Positions 8,123-16,472 of a stretch of DNA of 38,369 nucleotides are shown piece by piece (the stretch's first letter is position 1; each line of letters begins with the position of its first letter). A program made the position numbers and the translations under genes. The stretch is from an uncultured Bacilli bacterium (GTDB taxonomy: Bacteria > Bacillota_I > Bacilli_A > RF39 > UBA660). A model generated the notes under the pieces. It saw only the letters and a list, made by a program, of their open reading frames with translations. It was not told where the DNA came from and did no database searches. Location: assembly GCA_947629075.1 (NCBI GenBank), contig CANRCI010000002.1:1-38369 (forward strand), in the 5' to 3' direction.

Positions 8123-9209
8123 ATGGAGATAAATGATATAAAGCGAAAACTCAGTACTTATAGCAAGAGAATAGATGACTTATGGAGGTCACTTTGACAT
8201 CGATAAAAAGTTAGATGAAATAGACTCTTTAGAACGAGAGATGAACAATCCTACTTTTTGGGATGACCGTGAAAATAGTGACAAGGTCATCAACAAAATT
8301 AATGAATTAAAAAAAATGACCGAGACCATTTCGAAAGTACGTAAAGATGTTCAGGATACCACTGAACTTTTAGAAGTATTAGATGAATCCATGGTAGATG
8401 ATCTGAATAGAACTATTGAAGAATTTGATAAGACATTGGATGAGTTAGAGATAAATCTTTTGTTGGATGGTCCTTATGATAAAAACAATTGTATTGTCGA
8501 GATCCATTCTGGAGCTGGAGGAACCGAAGCTTGTGATTGGGCCAATATGCTGTATCGAATGTATCAGCGATACTGTGAACGTGTCGGTTATAAAATTGAA
8601 CTGTTAAACTATTTAGCAGGTGAGGAGACTGGAATAAAAAGTGTTTCTTTTTTAGTAAAGGGACTTAACAGTTATGGCTATCTAAAAGGTGAAAGTGGAA
8701 TCCATCGTTTGGTGCGACTTTCTCCATTTGACGCCAATAATCGTCGTCATACTTCTTTTGCCAGTGTTGAAGTCATTCCTGAATTTTCAAAGGATGTCGA
8801 AGTAAACATCGATGAAAAAGATTTAAAAATAGATGTTTATCGTTCCAGTGGTGCTGGCGGACAACACGTAAACACGACAGATAGTGCGGTGAGAATCACA
8901 CATTTGCCTACAAAAATTGTTGTCACGTGTCAAAATGGTCGCAGTCAAATTCAAAATAAAGAAGAAGCAATGCGTGTTTTAAAAAATAAATTATATCTTT
9001 TAGAATTAGAAAAGAAAGACAAAGAACTAAACAATATTCGCGGTGAAGTTAAGAACATTGATTTTGGAAGTCAAATTCGTAGTTACGTCATGCACCCATA
9101 TTCGATGGTCAAAGATCATCGCAATAACATCGAGACTTCAAACGTCAACAGAGTATTAGATGGTGATATCGATATGTTTATCGAAGGTTATTTAAAGATG
9201 CGAGGTTAA
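8123..9209 (+). CDS. prfB: Peptide chain release factor 2, made by a programmed +1 frameshift
   Basis: RF2 releases proteins at UGA and UAA. Translation starts at ATG 8123 after AGGAGGAG. The zero frame runs 24 codons and stops at TGA 8195-8197. A +1 shift at CTT-TGA-C continues into the main frame (GAC at 8196) to TAA 9207-9209, giving about 361 residues, the usual RF2 length. The tripeptide anticodon motif SPF (RLSPFDANNRRHTSFASVEV) identifies RF2 rather than RF1. The peptidyl-hydrolysis motif is SSGAGGQHVN. Start codons inside the main frame (for example 8175) would lose the conserved first helix. It is followed two bases later by the first YitT gene. Confidence 0.96.
8184..8198 (+). promoter_or_regulatory. 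RF2 autoregulatory +1 frameshift site
   Basis: GGAGG (8184-8188), three bases, then CTTTGAC (8192-8198). This is the classical prfB arrangement: an internal Shine-Dalgarno-like sequence directly before a slippery CUU and an in-frame UGA followed by C. Low RF2 slows termination at the UGA and favours the shift, so RF2 controls its own synthesis. Confidence 0.95.
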
Positions 9210-9211
9210 TT

Positions 9212-10066
9212 ATGAGAAAAAAGAGTAAAAAGAAAAAAGAGATGAGTTTGTTTTTAAGAATTTTATATTTGTTAATTGGGCTATTTCTGTTTTCCCTTTC
9301 ATTCAATGTATTTATGGTGCCCAATTCTTTTGTAGCTGGTGGTGTCAGTGGTGTTGCGATTATCGCTAACTATCTTTTCGGATGGGATAATTCACTATTT
9401 ATTATGATCTGTTCAATTATCCTTCTATTTATCAGCTTTATATTCTTAGGAAAAGAAAAGACCATGGGATCTGTTTTAGGTTCACTTCTACTACCAGTGT
9501 TTGTCAATCTAACTTCTTATATATCAGTTTACTTACAAGTAGAAGAATCTCTTCTTTTAAGTGCCATATTTGCTGGAGTTCTAGCTGGTACTGGTTACGG
9601 TTTAGTATTCAAAGCTGGATTTACGACTGGTGGAACCGATATAATTAATCAGATCATTTCCAAGTATTTAAAGAAACCCCTTGGAACGGCCATGCTGATG
9701 TCTGATGGTTTAATCGTATTAAGTGGTGTATTCGTTTTTGGTATCTCTAAATTGATGTACGGAATCATCATTCTTTACATAATTAGTATTTTAACTGACA
9801 AAGTTGTTTTAGGAATAAGTGATTCTAAGGCTTTTTATATCGTTACGGATAAAGATCAAGAGATAAAAGATTACATCATCAATGAATTAGGTCATGGTGT
9901 TACGGTATTCCAAGCTAAGGGGGCTTACACTAAAGAAAAGCAAGATGTCTTATTCTGCGTCATTCCTACTAAAGAATATTTTGCCTTAAAAGAAGGTATT
10001 AGACTTATCGATAAAGATGCTTTCTTTGTTGTCAATGATTCTTACCAAGTAGTAGGTGGTGAATAG
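9212..10066 (+). CDS. YitT-family membrane protein (first of a tandem pair)
   Basis: A 284-residue protein with a basic N-terminus, five to six membrane helices over about residues 15-200, and a soluble C-terminal domain of about 80 residues. It matches the YitT layout of a DUF161 membrane part plus a DUF2179 C-terminal domain. Typical segments are NVFMVPNSFVAGGVSGVAII, AGFTTGGTDIINQI, and ITDKVVLGISDSKAFYIVT-like residues before the cytoplasmic domain with ELGHGVTVF. The biochemical role of YitT proteins is not established. It starts 2 bases after the prfB stop with GAGG upstream, so it is likely cotranscribed with prfB. Its stop lies just before the start of a paralogue. Confidence 0.9.
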   Translation: MRKKSKKKKEMSLFLRILYLLIGLFLFSLSFNVFMVPNSFVAGGVSGVAIIANYLFGWDNSLFIMICSIILLFISFIFLGKEKTMGSVLGSLLLPVFVNLTSYISVYLQVEESLLLSAIFAGVLAGTGYGLVFKAGFTTGGTDIINQIISKYLKKPLGTAMLMSDGLIVLSGVFVFGISKLMYGIIILYIISILTDKVVLGISDSKAFYIVTDKDQEIKDYIINELGHGVTVFQAKGAYTKEKQDVLFCVIPTKEYFALKEGIRLIDKDAFFVVNDSYQVVGGE

Positions 10067-10067
10067 T

Positions 10068-10925
10068 ATGAATATTTCCCTAAAGAACATATCCGAAAAA
10101 AATATATTCATCCGCTACCTCATCTTAATTTTTACTCAGTTTTTGGCAGCCATTAATTATAATTTGTTTTTAAATCCTTTTAAGATTGTATCCGGTGGAA
10201 CTAATGGTATATCGATTATTACTGAGCAGATGTTTGGGTGGTCACCGTCTATATTTATTCTGCTATTTTCCGTAGCTATTTTTATCATCAGTCTATTTGC
10301 TTTGGGAATCGAGAAAACTTCCAGTGCTCTAGTGGCGACTTTTGTCTATCCGATATTCGTCGAAATTACGGCTGGACTTTCATCACTTTCCGATCTTGCT
10401 ACAGCTGACCGTATCTTAGTTAGCTTAATCGCCGGAATAATCAGTGGAGCAGTCGGTGGTATCGTTTGTAAAATCGGTCTTAGTCAGGGTGGTGTCAGTC
10501 AGATATCCCAAGTAATCGAAGAAAAGTTTAAAGTTTCAGTTACCAAAGTAAACTTCACTTTAAATATGATTGTCGTTTTATTCGGAGCTTATCTATTTGG
10601 AATTGCCAATATGATGTACGCTTTGATAATGCTTTATACGATGAGTTTAGTTATGGACAAAGTATTGCTCGGAATATCTAGTAATAAATGTCTATACATA
10701 ATTACTTCTTGTGAAGAAGAAGTCAAAGATTACATTGTAAAAGAATTAGGACATGGTGTAACTATCTTTAATGTCAAAGGTGGCTTTAAAGATCGAAGAG
10801 AAAAAATAATTATGACTGTTATACCAACTAATGAATACTTTAGAGCTGTAGAAATAATTCGTGAATTTGATGAGAAGGCCTTTTTAGTAGTTACAGATTC
10901 TTATGAAGTAAAAGGTGGAGCGTAA
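10068..10925 (+). CDS. YitT-family membrane protein (second of a tandem pair)
   Basis: A 285-residue paralogue of the preceding gene with the same layout: helices, the NLFLNPFKIVSGGTNGISII motif in the same position, GLSQGGVSQISQVIEEKF, then MDKVLLGISSNKCLYIIT and the DUF2179-like domain with KELGHGVTIFNVKGGF. The two differ through most of their length, so the duplication is old. Start ATG 10068 is preferred to GTG 10056 because AGGTGG lies about 8 bases upstream and the start falls right after the previous stop (TAG 10064-10066). As in its neighbour, the substrate or role is unknown. Confidence 0.9.
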   Translation: MNISLKNISEKNIFIRYLILIFTQFLAAINYNLFLNPFKIVSGGTNGISIITEQMFGWSPSIFILLFSVAIFIISLFALGIEKTSSALVATFVYPIFVEITAGLSSLSDLATADRILVSLIAGIISGAVGGIVCKIGLSQGGVSQISQVIEEKFKVSVTKVNFTLNMIVVLFGAYLFGIANMMYALIMLYTMSLVMDKVLLGISSNKCLYIITSCEEEVKDYIVKELGHGVTIFNVKGGFKDRREKIIMTVIPTNEYFRAVEIIREFDEKAFLVVTDSYEVKGGA

Positions 10926-10934
10926 AGCCCATTA

Positions 10935-10970
10935 TTTTACATAGTTAATATGTAAAATGTATGGTATAAT
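10935..10970 (+). promoter_or_regulatory. ftsE promoter with an overlapping inverted repeat
   Basis: TGGTATAAT (10962-10970) is an extended -10. Upstream, TTTTACATA (10935-10943) and TATGTAAAA (10949-10957) form a perfect 9-bp inverted repeat with a 5-base centre, covering the place where the -35 would be. No T run follows, so it is not an ordinary terminator. An operator for a dimeric repressor or activator is one reading. Confidence 0.55.
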
Positions 10971-11000
10971 GTTGTATATAGTAGTAAAGGTGGTGACTTG

Positions 11001-11699
11001 ATGGAGTTAATTAACATAAAAAGTGTTAATGTTCGTTATAAAAACGGAGTTAATGCTATATATGATTTATCTTTAAAGATTAAAAAAGGAGACTTTGTTT
11101 TTGTCATTGGTGGTTCAGGATGTGGAAAGTCTACTTTTATTAAAATGTTATATAGAGAAATTAAACCTAATAGTGGTGAAATAATTCTAGGTGGATTGAA
11201 CGTTGCGAAGCTTAGAAATAGTAAAGTTTACAAACTTAGAAGAAAGTTAGGAATAGTATTCCAAGATTATCGTCTATTACCTAAACTTACTGTTTATGAA
11301 AACGTTGCTTTTGCACTAGAGGTAATCGGTGCTAAAAAGAGTGAAATACAAGTTAAAACATTAAAAGCCATTGAATTAGTTGGACTTAAATCAAAGACGA
11401 GAATGTATCCCGATCAGTTGTCTGGTGGTGAACAACAGAGAGTAGCCATTGCTCGTGCTATAGTAAACAATCCAAAACTACTTCTTTGTGATGAGCCGAC
11501 AGGAAACTTGGATCCAGAAAAAAGTATGGAAATTATGAAAATTCTTGACAATATCAATAAGACGATTGGTACAACTATAATAATGGCTACCCATGATAAA
11601 GAAATTGTTAATAAGATGAAGAAACGTGTTATCGTGTTGAAAGATGGACATTTAGTAAAAGATTATGAGAAAGGAAAATACGATGATGAAATTGCTTAG
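11001..11699 (+). CDS. ftsE: FtsE, ATPase of the FtsEX division complex
   Basis: A 232-residue ABC ATPase with Walker A GGSGCGKST, Q-loop FQDYRLLPKLTVYENV, signature LSGGEQQRVAIARA, Walker B LLLCDEPTGNLD and the H-loop ATHD. The RLLPKLTVYENVAFALEV segment is typical of FtsE. It pairs with FtsX, whose gene overlaps it, to form a membrane complex that activates a peptidoglycan hydrolase at the septum or side wall. Start ATG 11001 follows AAAGGTGGTG; an in-frame TTG lies directly before it. It is the first gene of the ftsE-ftsX-M23 unit. Confidence 0.95.
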   Translation: MELINIKSVNVRYKNGVNAIYDLSLKIKKGDFVFVIGGSGCGKSTFIKMLYREIKPNSGEIILGGLNVAKLRNSKVYKLRRKLGIVFQDYRLLPKLTVYENVAFALEVIGAKKSEIQVKTLKAIELVGLKSKTRMYPDQLSGGEQQRVAIARAIVNNPKLLLCDEPTGNLDPEKSMEIMKILDNINKTIGTTIIMATHDKEIVNKMKKRVIVLKDGHLVKDYEKGKYDDEIA

Positions 11700-12585
11700 A
11701 ATGTTAGGTCGAGGTATAAGAGATGCCTCAAAGAGTGTAATAAGAAATTTTTCTTTATCGATGGCTTCCATTTCTTGTATATCAATAACGTTAATGGTTG
11801 TTGCCCTTGCTCTAGTGGTATCATTAAACGTCGATAACTTTACTAATATGATCGAAAGCGATGTTACAATGGTCATCTTTCTAGAGGGAAATGCAACTAC
11901 TGAAGATGTCGATAAAGTAAGTGATGAATTAGAAAAGATTAAAAACATTGAATCAATAACTTTTAAATCGAAGAAAGAACAACAAGAAGAAATGATGAAA
12001 GAAGACGAAGTATTCGAGACGATTATGAGCGACTGGGATGAAGATGAGTCATCACTAAGAGATAGCTTTTTAGTAAAAGTAGTCGATTTGGAAAAAATTG
12101 AAGATACTGCTAAAAAAGTTAAGAAAATTGATAAAATCGATAACGTCAACTATGGTGAAGAAATGGTCGATAGATTATTAGGAGCTTTCGACTTAGTTAA
12201 AAAAATAACGATTGCGATGGTTGTAACCCTAATAATAGTAACAATCTTCTTAATTATCAATACTATTAAATTGACGATTTTCTCGAGAAAGAGAGAGATA
12301 TCAATTATGCGATTAGTTGGAGCTTCGAATGCGACGATTAAATTGCCATTTGTCATAGAAGGAATGATTATCGGAGCCATTGGTTCAGTAGTTCCTATTC
12401 TATTAGTTATCTATGGTTATGTAGCTATGTATAATCATTTAGGAGGTATTATTTTCTCTAATTTAATTAAACTTATTACTCCAGAACCGTTTGTTTACAT
12501 CATATCACTAGTAGTACTAATTACTGGTATTATAGTTGGTATGTTGGGTAGTGCTAGGGCAGTAAGGAAATATTTAAAAGTATGA
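11683..12585 (+). CDS. ftsX: FtsX, membrane subunit of the FtsEX complex
   Basis: A 300-residue protein with an N-terminal cytoplasmic helix (LRMLGRGIRDASKSVIRNFSL) and a first membrane helix at about 25-47. An extracellular domain of about 110 residues follows (VTMVIFLEGNATTEDVDKV and onward). Three more helices lie in the C-terminal half, with KREISIMRLVGASNATI between helices 2 and 3. FtsX passes the ATPase signal across the membrane to a coiled-coil hydrolase partner, here encoded next. Start ATG 11683 has AAGGAAAA just upstream and overlaps ftsE by 17 bases; ATG 11665 is further from any ribosome binding site. It ends in TGA, overlapping the next start. Confidence 0.95.
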   Translation: MMKLLRMLGRGIRDASKSVIRNFSLSMASISCISITLMVVALALVVSLNVDNFTNMIESDVTMVIFLEGNATTEDVDKVSDELEKIKNIESITFKSKKEQQEEMMKEDEVFETIMSDWDEDESSLRDSFLVKVVDLEKIEDTAKKVKKIDKIDNVNYGEEMVDRLLGAFDLVKKITIAMVVTLIIVTIFLIINTIKLTIFSRKREISIMRLVGASNATIKLPFVIEGMIIGAIGSVVPILLVIYGYVAMYNHLGGIIFSNLIKLITPEPFVYIISLVVLITGIIVGMLGSARAVRKYLKV

Positions 12586-13775
12586 GAAAATTGTTAACGA
12601 TAATTCTTGCTCTTCTACTTTGTGTGTCGATAGTCCCTAGCCAAGTCGATGCCATTACTTTAGCAGAGTACGAGAAGAAATTAAAAGAATATAAAGATCA
12701 ACAAGCCGAAAATCAAGCTTCCATTAATCAAACCCAAGGACAGATCAATTCAGCTAATGCCAATATCAATGGAATAAAAAAAGAATTGGTCAATATGGGT
12801 AAAGAAATTGAAAAACTAGAAAAAGATGTCGTTAAATATAAAGAAGAAATTGAAAAGAAAGATGCAGAAATAAAAAAATTAGTAGAATATCTACAATTAT
12901 CAGGTGGCGAAAATGTATATTTAGAATACGCTTTTGGAGCTGATAATATTACTGATTTAATCTATCGTATGTCGATAGTAGAACAGATGACTAAAAAGAA
13001 TGACGATATGATTAAAGAACTAAAAGATTTAATTCAAAAAAGTAATGATCGCGAGAAAGAAATTAATACTAAAGAAAAAGAATTAAGTGTTAAACAAGAT
13101 GAATTATCTGATAAAGTACAAGCTCTAGGTGAAGAAAAAGAATCTTTACAGACAGGTGGAGTTAGTATTGCTCAACAAGTTAAGATATATCAGACACAAG
13201 TTGATACCTATAAGAAGTTAGGTTGTAAATCTAGTGATCGAATAGGAATCGATTGTGCTAAAAATGGTGAAGCTGGTATATTTAGACGTCCTACTAAATC
13301 GGGATATATTACTAGTGAATACGGATATCGTTGGGGAAAACTTCACCGAGCAGTCGATGTTGGTAATAAAAATCCTTATAGTACTAAAATATATCCAGTA
13401 GCAAACGGAAGAATTACTTCCATTCACCACGATTTATATGGAGCTTTAGTAGTACTAATTGAACACAATAAGAATGGTAAAATTTATACTTCTAACTATG
13501 CCCATCTTAGTAAATATTCTCCTAATATATATGTAGGAAAATACATTACTTCAGATGAATATATCGGTTATATGGGAGCAACGGGATATGTTACTGGACC
13601 ACACCTACATCTTGAGATATATCCATGTCGACTTTATAATGTTAACGATAAGAATTGTAGTACTTGGAGTAAATATGTCAATTATGCAGCTAAACTTACC
13701 AAGAATGGTTATAAAGGACCTAGATCTTTGATCAATTTCCCTAAAGGACTATATAATAGTTGGTCAACTAGATAA
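12582..13775 (+). CDS. Secreted coiled-coil M23 (LytM) endopeptidase, FtsEX partner
   Basis: A 397-residue protein. Residues 1-24 form a signal peptide ending in VDA-I. A long coiled coil follows over about residues 28-210, rich in K, E and Q with a short break near the middle. A C-terminal M23 domain follows at about 240-355. The zinc-binding and catalytic residues are intact: HRAVD (HxxxD), the YAHLS His, and GPHLHLE (HxH). These enzymes cut peptide cross-links in peptidoglycan. The layout matches EnvC of proteobacteria and is functionally comparable to PcsB or CwlO, which are activated by FtsEX through the coiled coil. The 4-base ATGA overlap with ftsX supports this partnership. The C-terminal 40 residues after the HxH strand include extra aromatic residues of unknown role. 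Confidence 0.92.
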   Translation: MRKLLTIILALLLCVSIVPSQVDAITLAEYEKKLKEYKDQQAENQASINQTQGQINSANANINGIKKELVNMGKEIEKLEKDVVKYKEEIEKKDAEIKKLVEYLQLSGGENVYLEYAFGADNITDLIYRMSIVEQMTKKNDDMIKELKDLIQKSNDREKEINTKEKELSVKQDELSDKVQALGEEKESLQTGGVSIAQQVKIYQTQVDTYKKLGCKSSDRIGIDCAKNGEAGIFRRPTKSGYITSEYGYRWGKLHRAVDVGNKNPYSTKIYPVANGRITSIHHDLYGALVVLIEHNKNGKIYTSNYAHLSKYSPNIYVGKYITSDEYIGYMGATGYVTGPHLHLEIYPCRLYNVNDKNCSTWSKYVNYAAKLTKNGYKGPRSLINFPKGLYNSWSTR

Positions 13776-13778
13776 GAG

Positions 13779-13804
13779 AAATCCACAATATTTGTGGATT
13801 TTTT
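13779..13804 (+). terminator. Intrinsic terminator of the ftsEX unit
   Basis: AAATCCACAA and TTGTGGATTT pair around a 3-base loop, with a T run to 13804. The next promoter's -35 begins two bases later. Confidence 0.9.
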
Positions 13805-13805
13805 A

Positions 13806-13834
13806 TTGATTATTTAATAGCTGTGACATATAAT
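13806..13834 (+). promoter_or_regulatory. SigA-type promoter of nfeD-SPFH
   Basis: TTGATT (13806-13811), 17-bp spacer, TATAAT (13829-13834). Confidence 0.8.
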
Positions 13835-13852
13835 GAAAGTGAATAGAGGTGA

Positions 13853-13900
13853 ATGTGCGAAAAAATTGGTTTATTACTAGTTTTTCGCATTTTTTATTGA
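13853..13900 (+). promoter_or_regulatory. Leader with an intrinsic terminator and a 15-codon ORF before nfeD
   Basis: Between the promoter and nfeD, TGCGAAAAA (13856-13864) and TTTTTCGCA (13881-13889) pair perfectly around a 16-base loop. T13890-13895 follow, as in an intrinsic terminator. The same stretch is a small open frame, ATG 13853 to TGA 13900, reading MCEKIGLLLVFRIFY, with three Leu codons in a row in the loop. AGAGGTG lies only 1-2 bases before that ATG, which is closer than usual, so translation is uncertain. The arrangement resembles a transcription attenuator. Confidence 0.5.
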
Positions 13901-13910
13901 GGTGATGTAT

Positions 13911-14339
13911 ATGTCTATGACGTGGTTAATGATATGTCTATTTTTAGTGTTTTTTGAATTGATTACTATTAATTTAGTTAGTATTTGGTTTGCTATTGGA
14001 GCTCTTTTAGCATCATTAGTTGCTATCTTTATCGATGATGTCGTCATTCAATCAATCGTATTTGTAATTTCGAGTATTATAGCCTTTTTCTTAGTAAAAC
14101 CATTTGCTAAAAAGTTTGTTAACAGTAATGTTGAAAGAACTAATTTAGATAGAGTAATTGGTAAAATTGGTATTGTTACTGAAGATATAAATAAACTAGA
14201 ACCTGGTGAAGTAAAAGTAGATGGTAAGAGATGGACGGGAACTAGTGATAAAAAGATACCTAAGGGTAGTAAAGTAGAAATACTTGCTATAGATGGAGTT
14301 AAACTCCGAGTTAAGAAAGTAGAGGAGGAAAAAGATTAA
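13911..14339 (+). CDS. Short NfeD-like membrane protein
   Basis: A 142-residue protein with three to four membrane helices in the first 70 residues (MTWLMICLFLVFFELI, IWFAIGALLASLVAIF, VIQSIVFVISSIIAFFLV). An OB-like soluble domain follows, from about residue 80, with RVIGKIGIVTEDI, GEVKVDGKRWTG and IPKGSKVEILAIDGVKLRV. This is the short NfeD form (NfeD1b-like) that goes with an SPFH partner. The partner gene starts inside its stop codon (TAATG). ATG 13911 is preferred over GTG 13902 and ATG 13905 because GAGGTG lies 6 bases upstream. Such proteins help organise membrane microdomains or assist membrane quality control; the details are not established. Confidence 0.87.
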   Translation: MSMTWLMICLFLVFFELITINLVSIWFAIGALLASLVAIFIDDVVIQSIVFVISSIIAFFLVKPFAKKFVNSNVERTNLDRVIGKIGIVTEDINKLEPGEVKVDGKRWTGTSDKKIPKGSKVEILAIDGVKLRVKKVEEEKD

Positions 14340-15226
14340 TGTTTTGGATTATTTTAATTGTTTTATTAGTAATTGTGGCAACTGGAGTAAAAATTGTACC
14401 ACAATCACGTGCACTTGTAGTGGAGAGATTAGGTGCTTATCATCGAACTGTTCAAACAGGATTGCACTACGTAGTTCCATTTGTGGAAAGAGTAGCAGCT
14501 AATGTCAGTCTAAAAGAAATAGTACAGGATTTCCCACCACAACCAGTTATTACCGAAGATAATGTTACGATGCAAATCGATACAGTAGTTTACTTTTCTA
14601 TTACTGATCCTAAACTATATTGTTATGGAGTAGAAAATCCTATAAACGCTATTGAGAATTTAACAGCAACTACACTTCGTAATATCATTGGTGATTTGGA
14701 ATTAGATGAAACTTTAACATCACGTGATATTATCAATTCTAAGATGAGAGCCATTCTTGATGAAGCAACTGATCCATGGGGAATTAAAGTAACTCGTGTT
14801 GAAGTTAAAAATATTATTCCACCACGTGATATCCAAGAGACAATGGAAAAACAAATGCGAGCAGAACGTGAAAGACGTGAAGCTATCCTTAAAGCTGAAG
14901 GAGAAAAGAAGGCCGCTATTTTATTAGCAGAAGGTGAAAAAGAAAGTGCTATTCTTCGAGCAGATGCTAAGAAAGAAGCTCAAATTCGTGAAGCTGAAGG
15001 TGAAGCTCTAGCTATTATTAAAGTTCAAGAAGCTAATGCTGCAGGTATTAAAATGATTCGTGAAGCCAACGCTGATGACGCTTACTTAAAATTAAAAAGT
15101 TATGAAGCAATGGAACACGTAGCCAATGGTCAAGCAACTAAAATTATTATTCCATCAGAATTACAAAACCTAGCTACAATTGGAACAGTATTTAGTGAAA
15201 TGACTGATAAAAAATCAAAAAAATAA
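14339..15226 (+). CDS. SPFH/stomatin-like membrane protein (QmcA type)
   Basis: A 295-residue protein with one N-terminal membrane helix (residues 2-18), an SPFH/band-7 domain at about 20-180, and a long charged helix at about 165-260. Typical segments are VPQSRALVVERLGAYHRTVQTG, VPFVERV, FPPQPVITEDNVTM, and TRVEVKNIIPPRDIQETME. The helical part carries repeated AEGEKKAAIL, AEGEKESAIL and AEGEALA units, as in paraslipins. It forms large membrane-bound oligomers, and the short NfeD encoded upstream is the expected partner. The start overlaps the nfeD stop (TAATG), with GAGGAGGAA upstream. A terminator follows. Confidence 0.93.
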   Translation: MFWIILIVLLVIVATGVKIVPQSRALVVERLGAYHRTVQTGLHYVVPFVERVAANVSLKEIVQDFPPQPVITEDNVTMQIDTVVYFSITDPKLYCYGVENPINAIENLTATTLRNIIGDLELDETLTSRDIINSKMRAILDEATDPWGIKVTRVEVKNIIPPRDIQETMEKQMRAERERREAILKAEGEKKAAILLAEGEKESAILRADAKKEAQIREAEGEALAIIKVQEANAAGIKMIREANADDAYLKLKSYEAMEHVANGQATKIIIPSELQNLATIGTVFSEMTDKKSKK

Positions 15227-15236
15227 TAAAATTTTT

Positions 15237-15260
15237 ATCCACAGTAACTGTGGATTTTTT
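15237..15260 (+). terminator. Intrinsic terminator of nfeD-SPFH
   Basis: ATCCACAG and CTGTGGAT pair around TAA, with a T run to 15260. The right arm and T run are identical to those of the terminator at 13779-13804. Confidence 0.9.
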
Positions 15261-15261
15261 A

Positions 15262-15290
15262 TTGACTTAAGTAGTATAAAAAACTATAAT
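15262..15290 (+). promoter_or_regulatory. SigA-type promoter of the glycosyltransferase gene
   Basis: TTGACT (15262-15267), 17-bp spacer, TATAAT (15285-15290). A near-consensus promoter. Confidence 0.85.
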
Positions 15291-15320
15291 AGTTAATACT
15301 TTGTAAAAAGGGGGAGTTAT

Positions 15321-16364
15321 ATGAAAGTCAGTATTATTGTTCCAATTTATAATAAAATTCAGTATTTACCCCAATTTTTTGAAAGCGTTTATAGCCAAGA
15401 TTATAAAGATATCGAACTAATTCTTGTCGATAATAATTCTTCTGATGGTAGTTTAGAGTTAATTAGAGAATTAGAGAAAAAATATTCTTTTGTTAAAGTT
15501 TATCAGGAAAAAGATCAATGTACCAATTGTGCTAGACTTAATGGCTTTTTACATGCGACTGGAGATTATATCTTTTTTGCTGATCCCGATGACTTATTAG
15601 TAAAAGATGGGTTATCTAGTTTAGTAAAATGTGCCGAAGAGAAAGATGCTGATATTGTCTGTGGTAATCACTATATTAATTATGGTAACAGAACTTTTTT
15701 AAAAAGCGGATTAGATGAATATAGTGAAGATGAGAATTTAGCTTTTAATGGCGATTATCTTTTATACTTTCCAGCTCTTTGGAATAAGTTGTTTAAAAGA
15801 AGTGTTTTAGAGAAAGATGATTTTGTCTTCGTCAATCACTGTGAAGACCAAGTTGTAGGTATTTTAACTTTTCTAAGGTCGGAAAAAGTTTTCCATATCG
15901 ATAAACCGGTTTACAATTACTTTAAAAATCCTGATAGCATTTCCAATATCAAGAAGAAAAAACGTAATTACGACTGGGTTTTTCATAAAGCAACTGCGCT
16001 TAGATATCTAGAGCCTAGAGCAAAGACTTACCCAAAATATGAGAAAGTTAAAGAACAATTCGAATATCGTTTAATGAAAGAAATATTAACTTTAATTGCC
16101 GGTATTTATAATCAGGAAACAGAAGAAGAAAAAATAGCGATGACAGAAAGTATCAGAGAATATTTCTGTCAAAACGATTATCAAAACAATAAATACTTAA
16201 ATAAAGATATTATCTATAAAAATTTAGGTCTCGTTTTAAACTCAAAGTTTAATAAAATTTTTTCTACTAAGACGTTTGGTAATATTTTAGTAGATTTCAA
16301 AGATAAAGCTAATTGCACGACTGATTATGTAAAATATATTAAGAAGAAGCGAAAAAACAAATAA
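15321..16364 (+). CDS. Family 2 glycosyltransferase
   Basis: A 347-residue GT-A fold enzyme. The nucleotide-binding start is VSIIVPIYNKIQYLPQFFES, followed by LILVDNNSSDGS and the metal-binding DxD as FADPDDLL near residue 92. LWNKLFKRSVL and the HCEDQVVG acidic motif around residue 175 are also typical. It probably adds a sugar to a cell-surface glycan or protein. The last 100 residues are helical, basic and without a membrane anchor. It is a single gene with its own strong promoter and GGGGGAG ribosome binding site. No clear terminator follows, so some read-through into the surface locus downstream is possible. The acceptor and donor cannot be told. Confidence 0.88.
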   Translation: MKVSIIVPIYNKIQYLPQFFESVYSQDYKDIELILVDNNSSDGSLELIRELEKKYSFVKVYQEKDQCTNCARLNGFLHATGDYIFFADPDDLLVKDGLSSLVKCAEEKDADIVCGNHYINYGNRTFLKSGLDEYSEDENLAFNGDYLLYFPALWNKLFKRSVLEKDDFVFVNHCEDQVVGILTFLRSEKVFHIDKPVYNYFKNPDSISNIKKKKRNYDWVFHKATALRYLEPRAKTYPKYEKVKEQFEYRLMKEILTLIAGIYNQETEEEKIAMTESIREYFCQNDYQNNKYLNKDIIYKNLGLVLNSKFNKIFSTKTFGNILVDFKDKANCTTDYVKYIKKKRKNK

Positions 16365-16472
16365 CCAGTTTCATGGGCTATTGATATAGAAAAATAGGCT
16401 TATATATGTTAAAATGTAGTTGTATAGAGAATGGTATTTTATAGTATGTAGTAGTGTAGAGTTGGGTTTTGC

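Noticed and set aside
8175..8195. prfB starting at ATG 8175, or a disrupted (frameshifted) prfB
   Set aside because: The upstream zero frame from 8123 and the GGAGG-N3-CTTTGAC site show a programmed frameshift, not a sequencing error or pseudogene.
11652..12149. A 165-codon minus-strand open frame
   Set aside because: It is a shadow of ftsX, Ser-rich and without a ribosome binding site or promoter.
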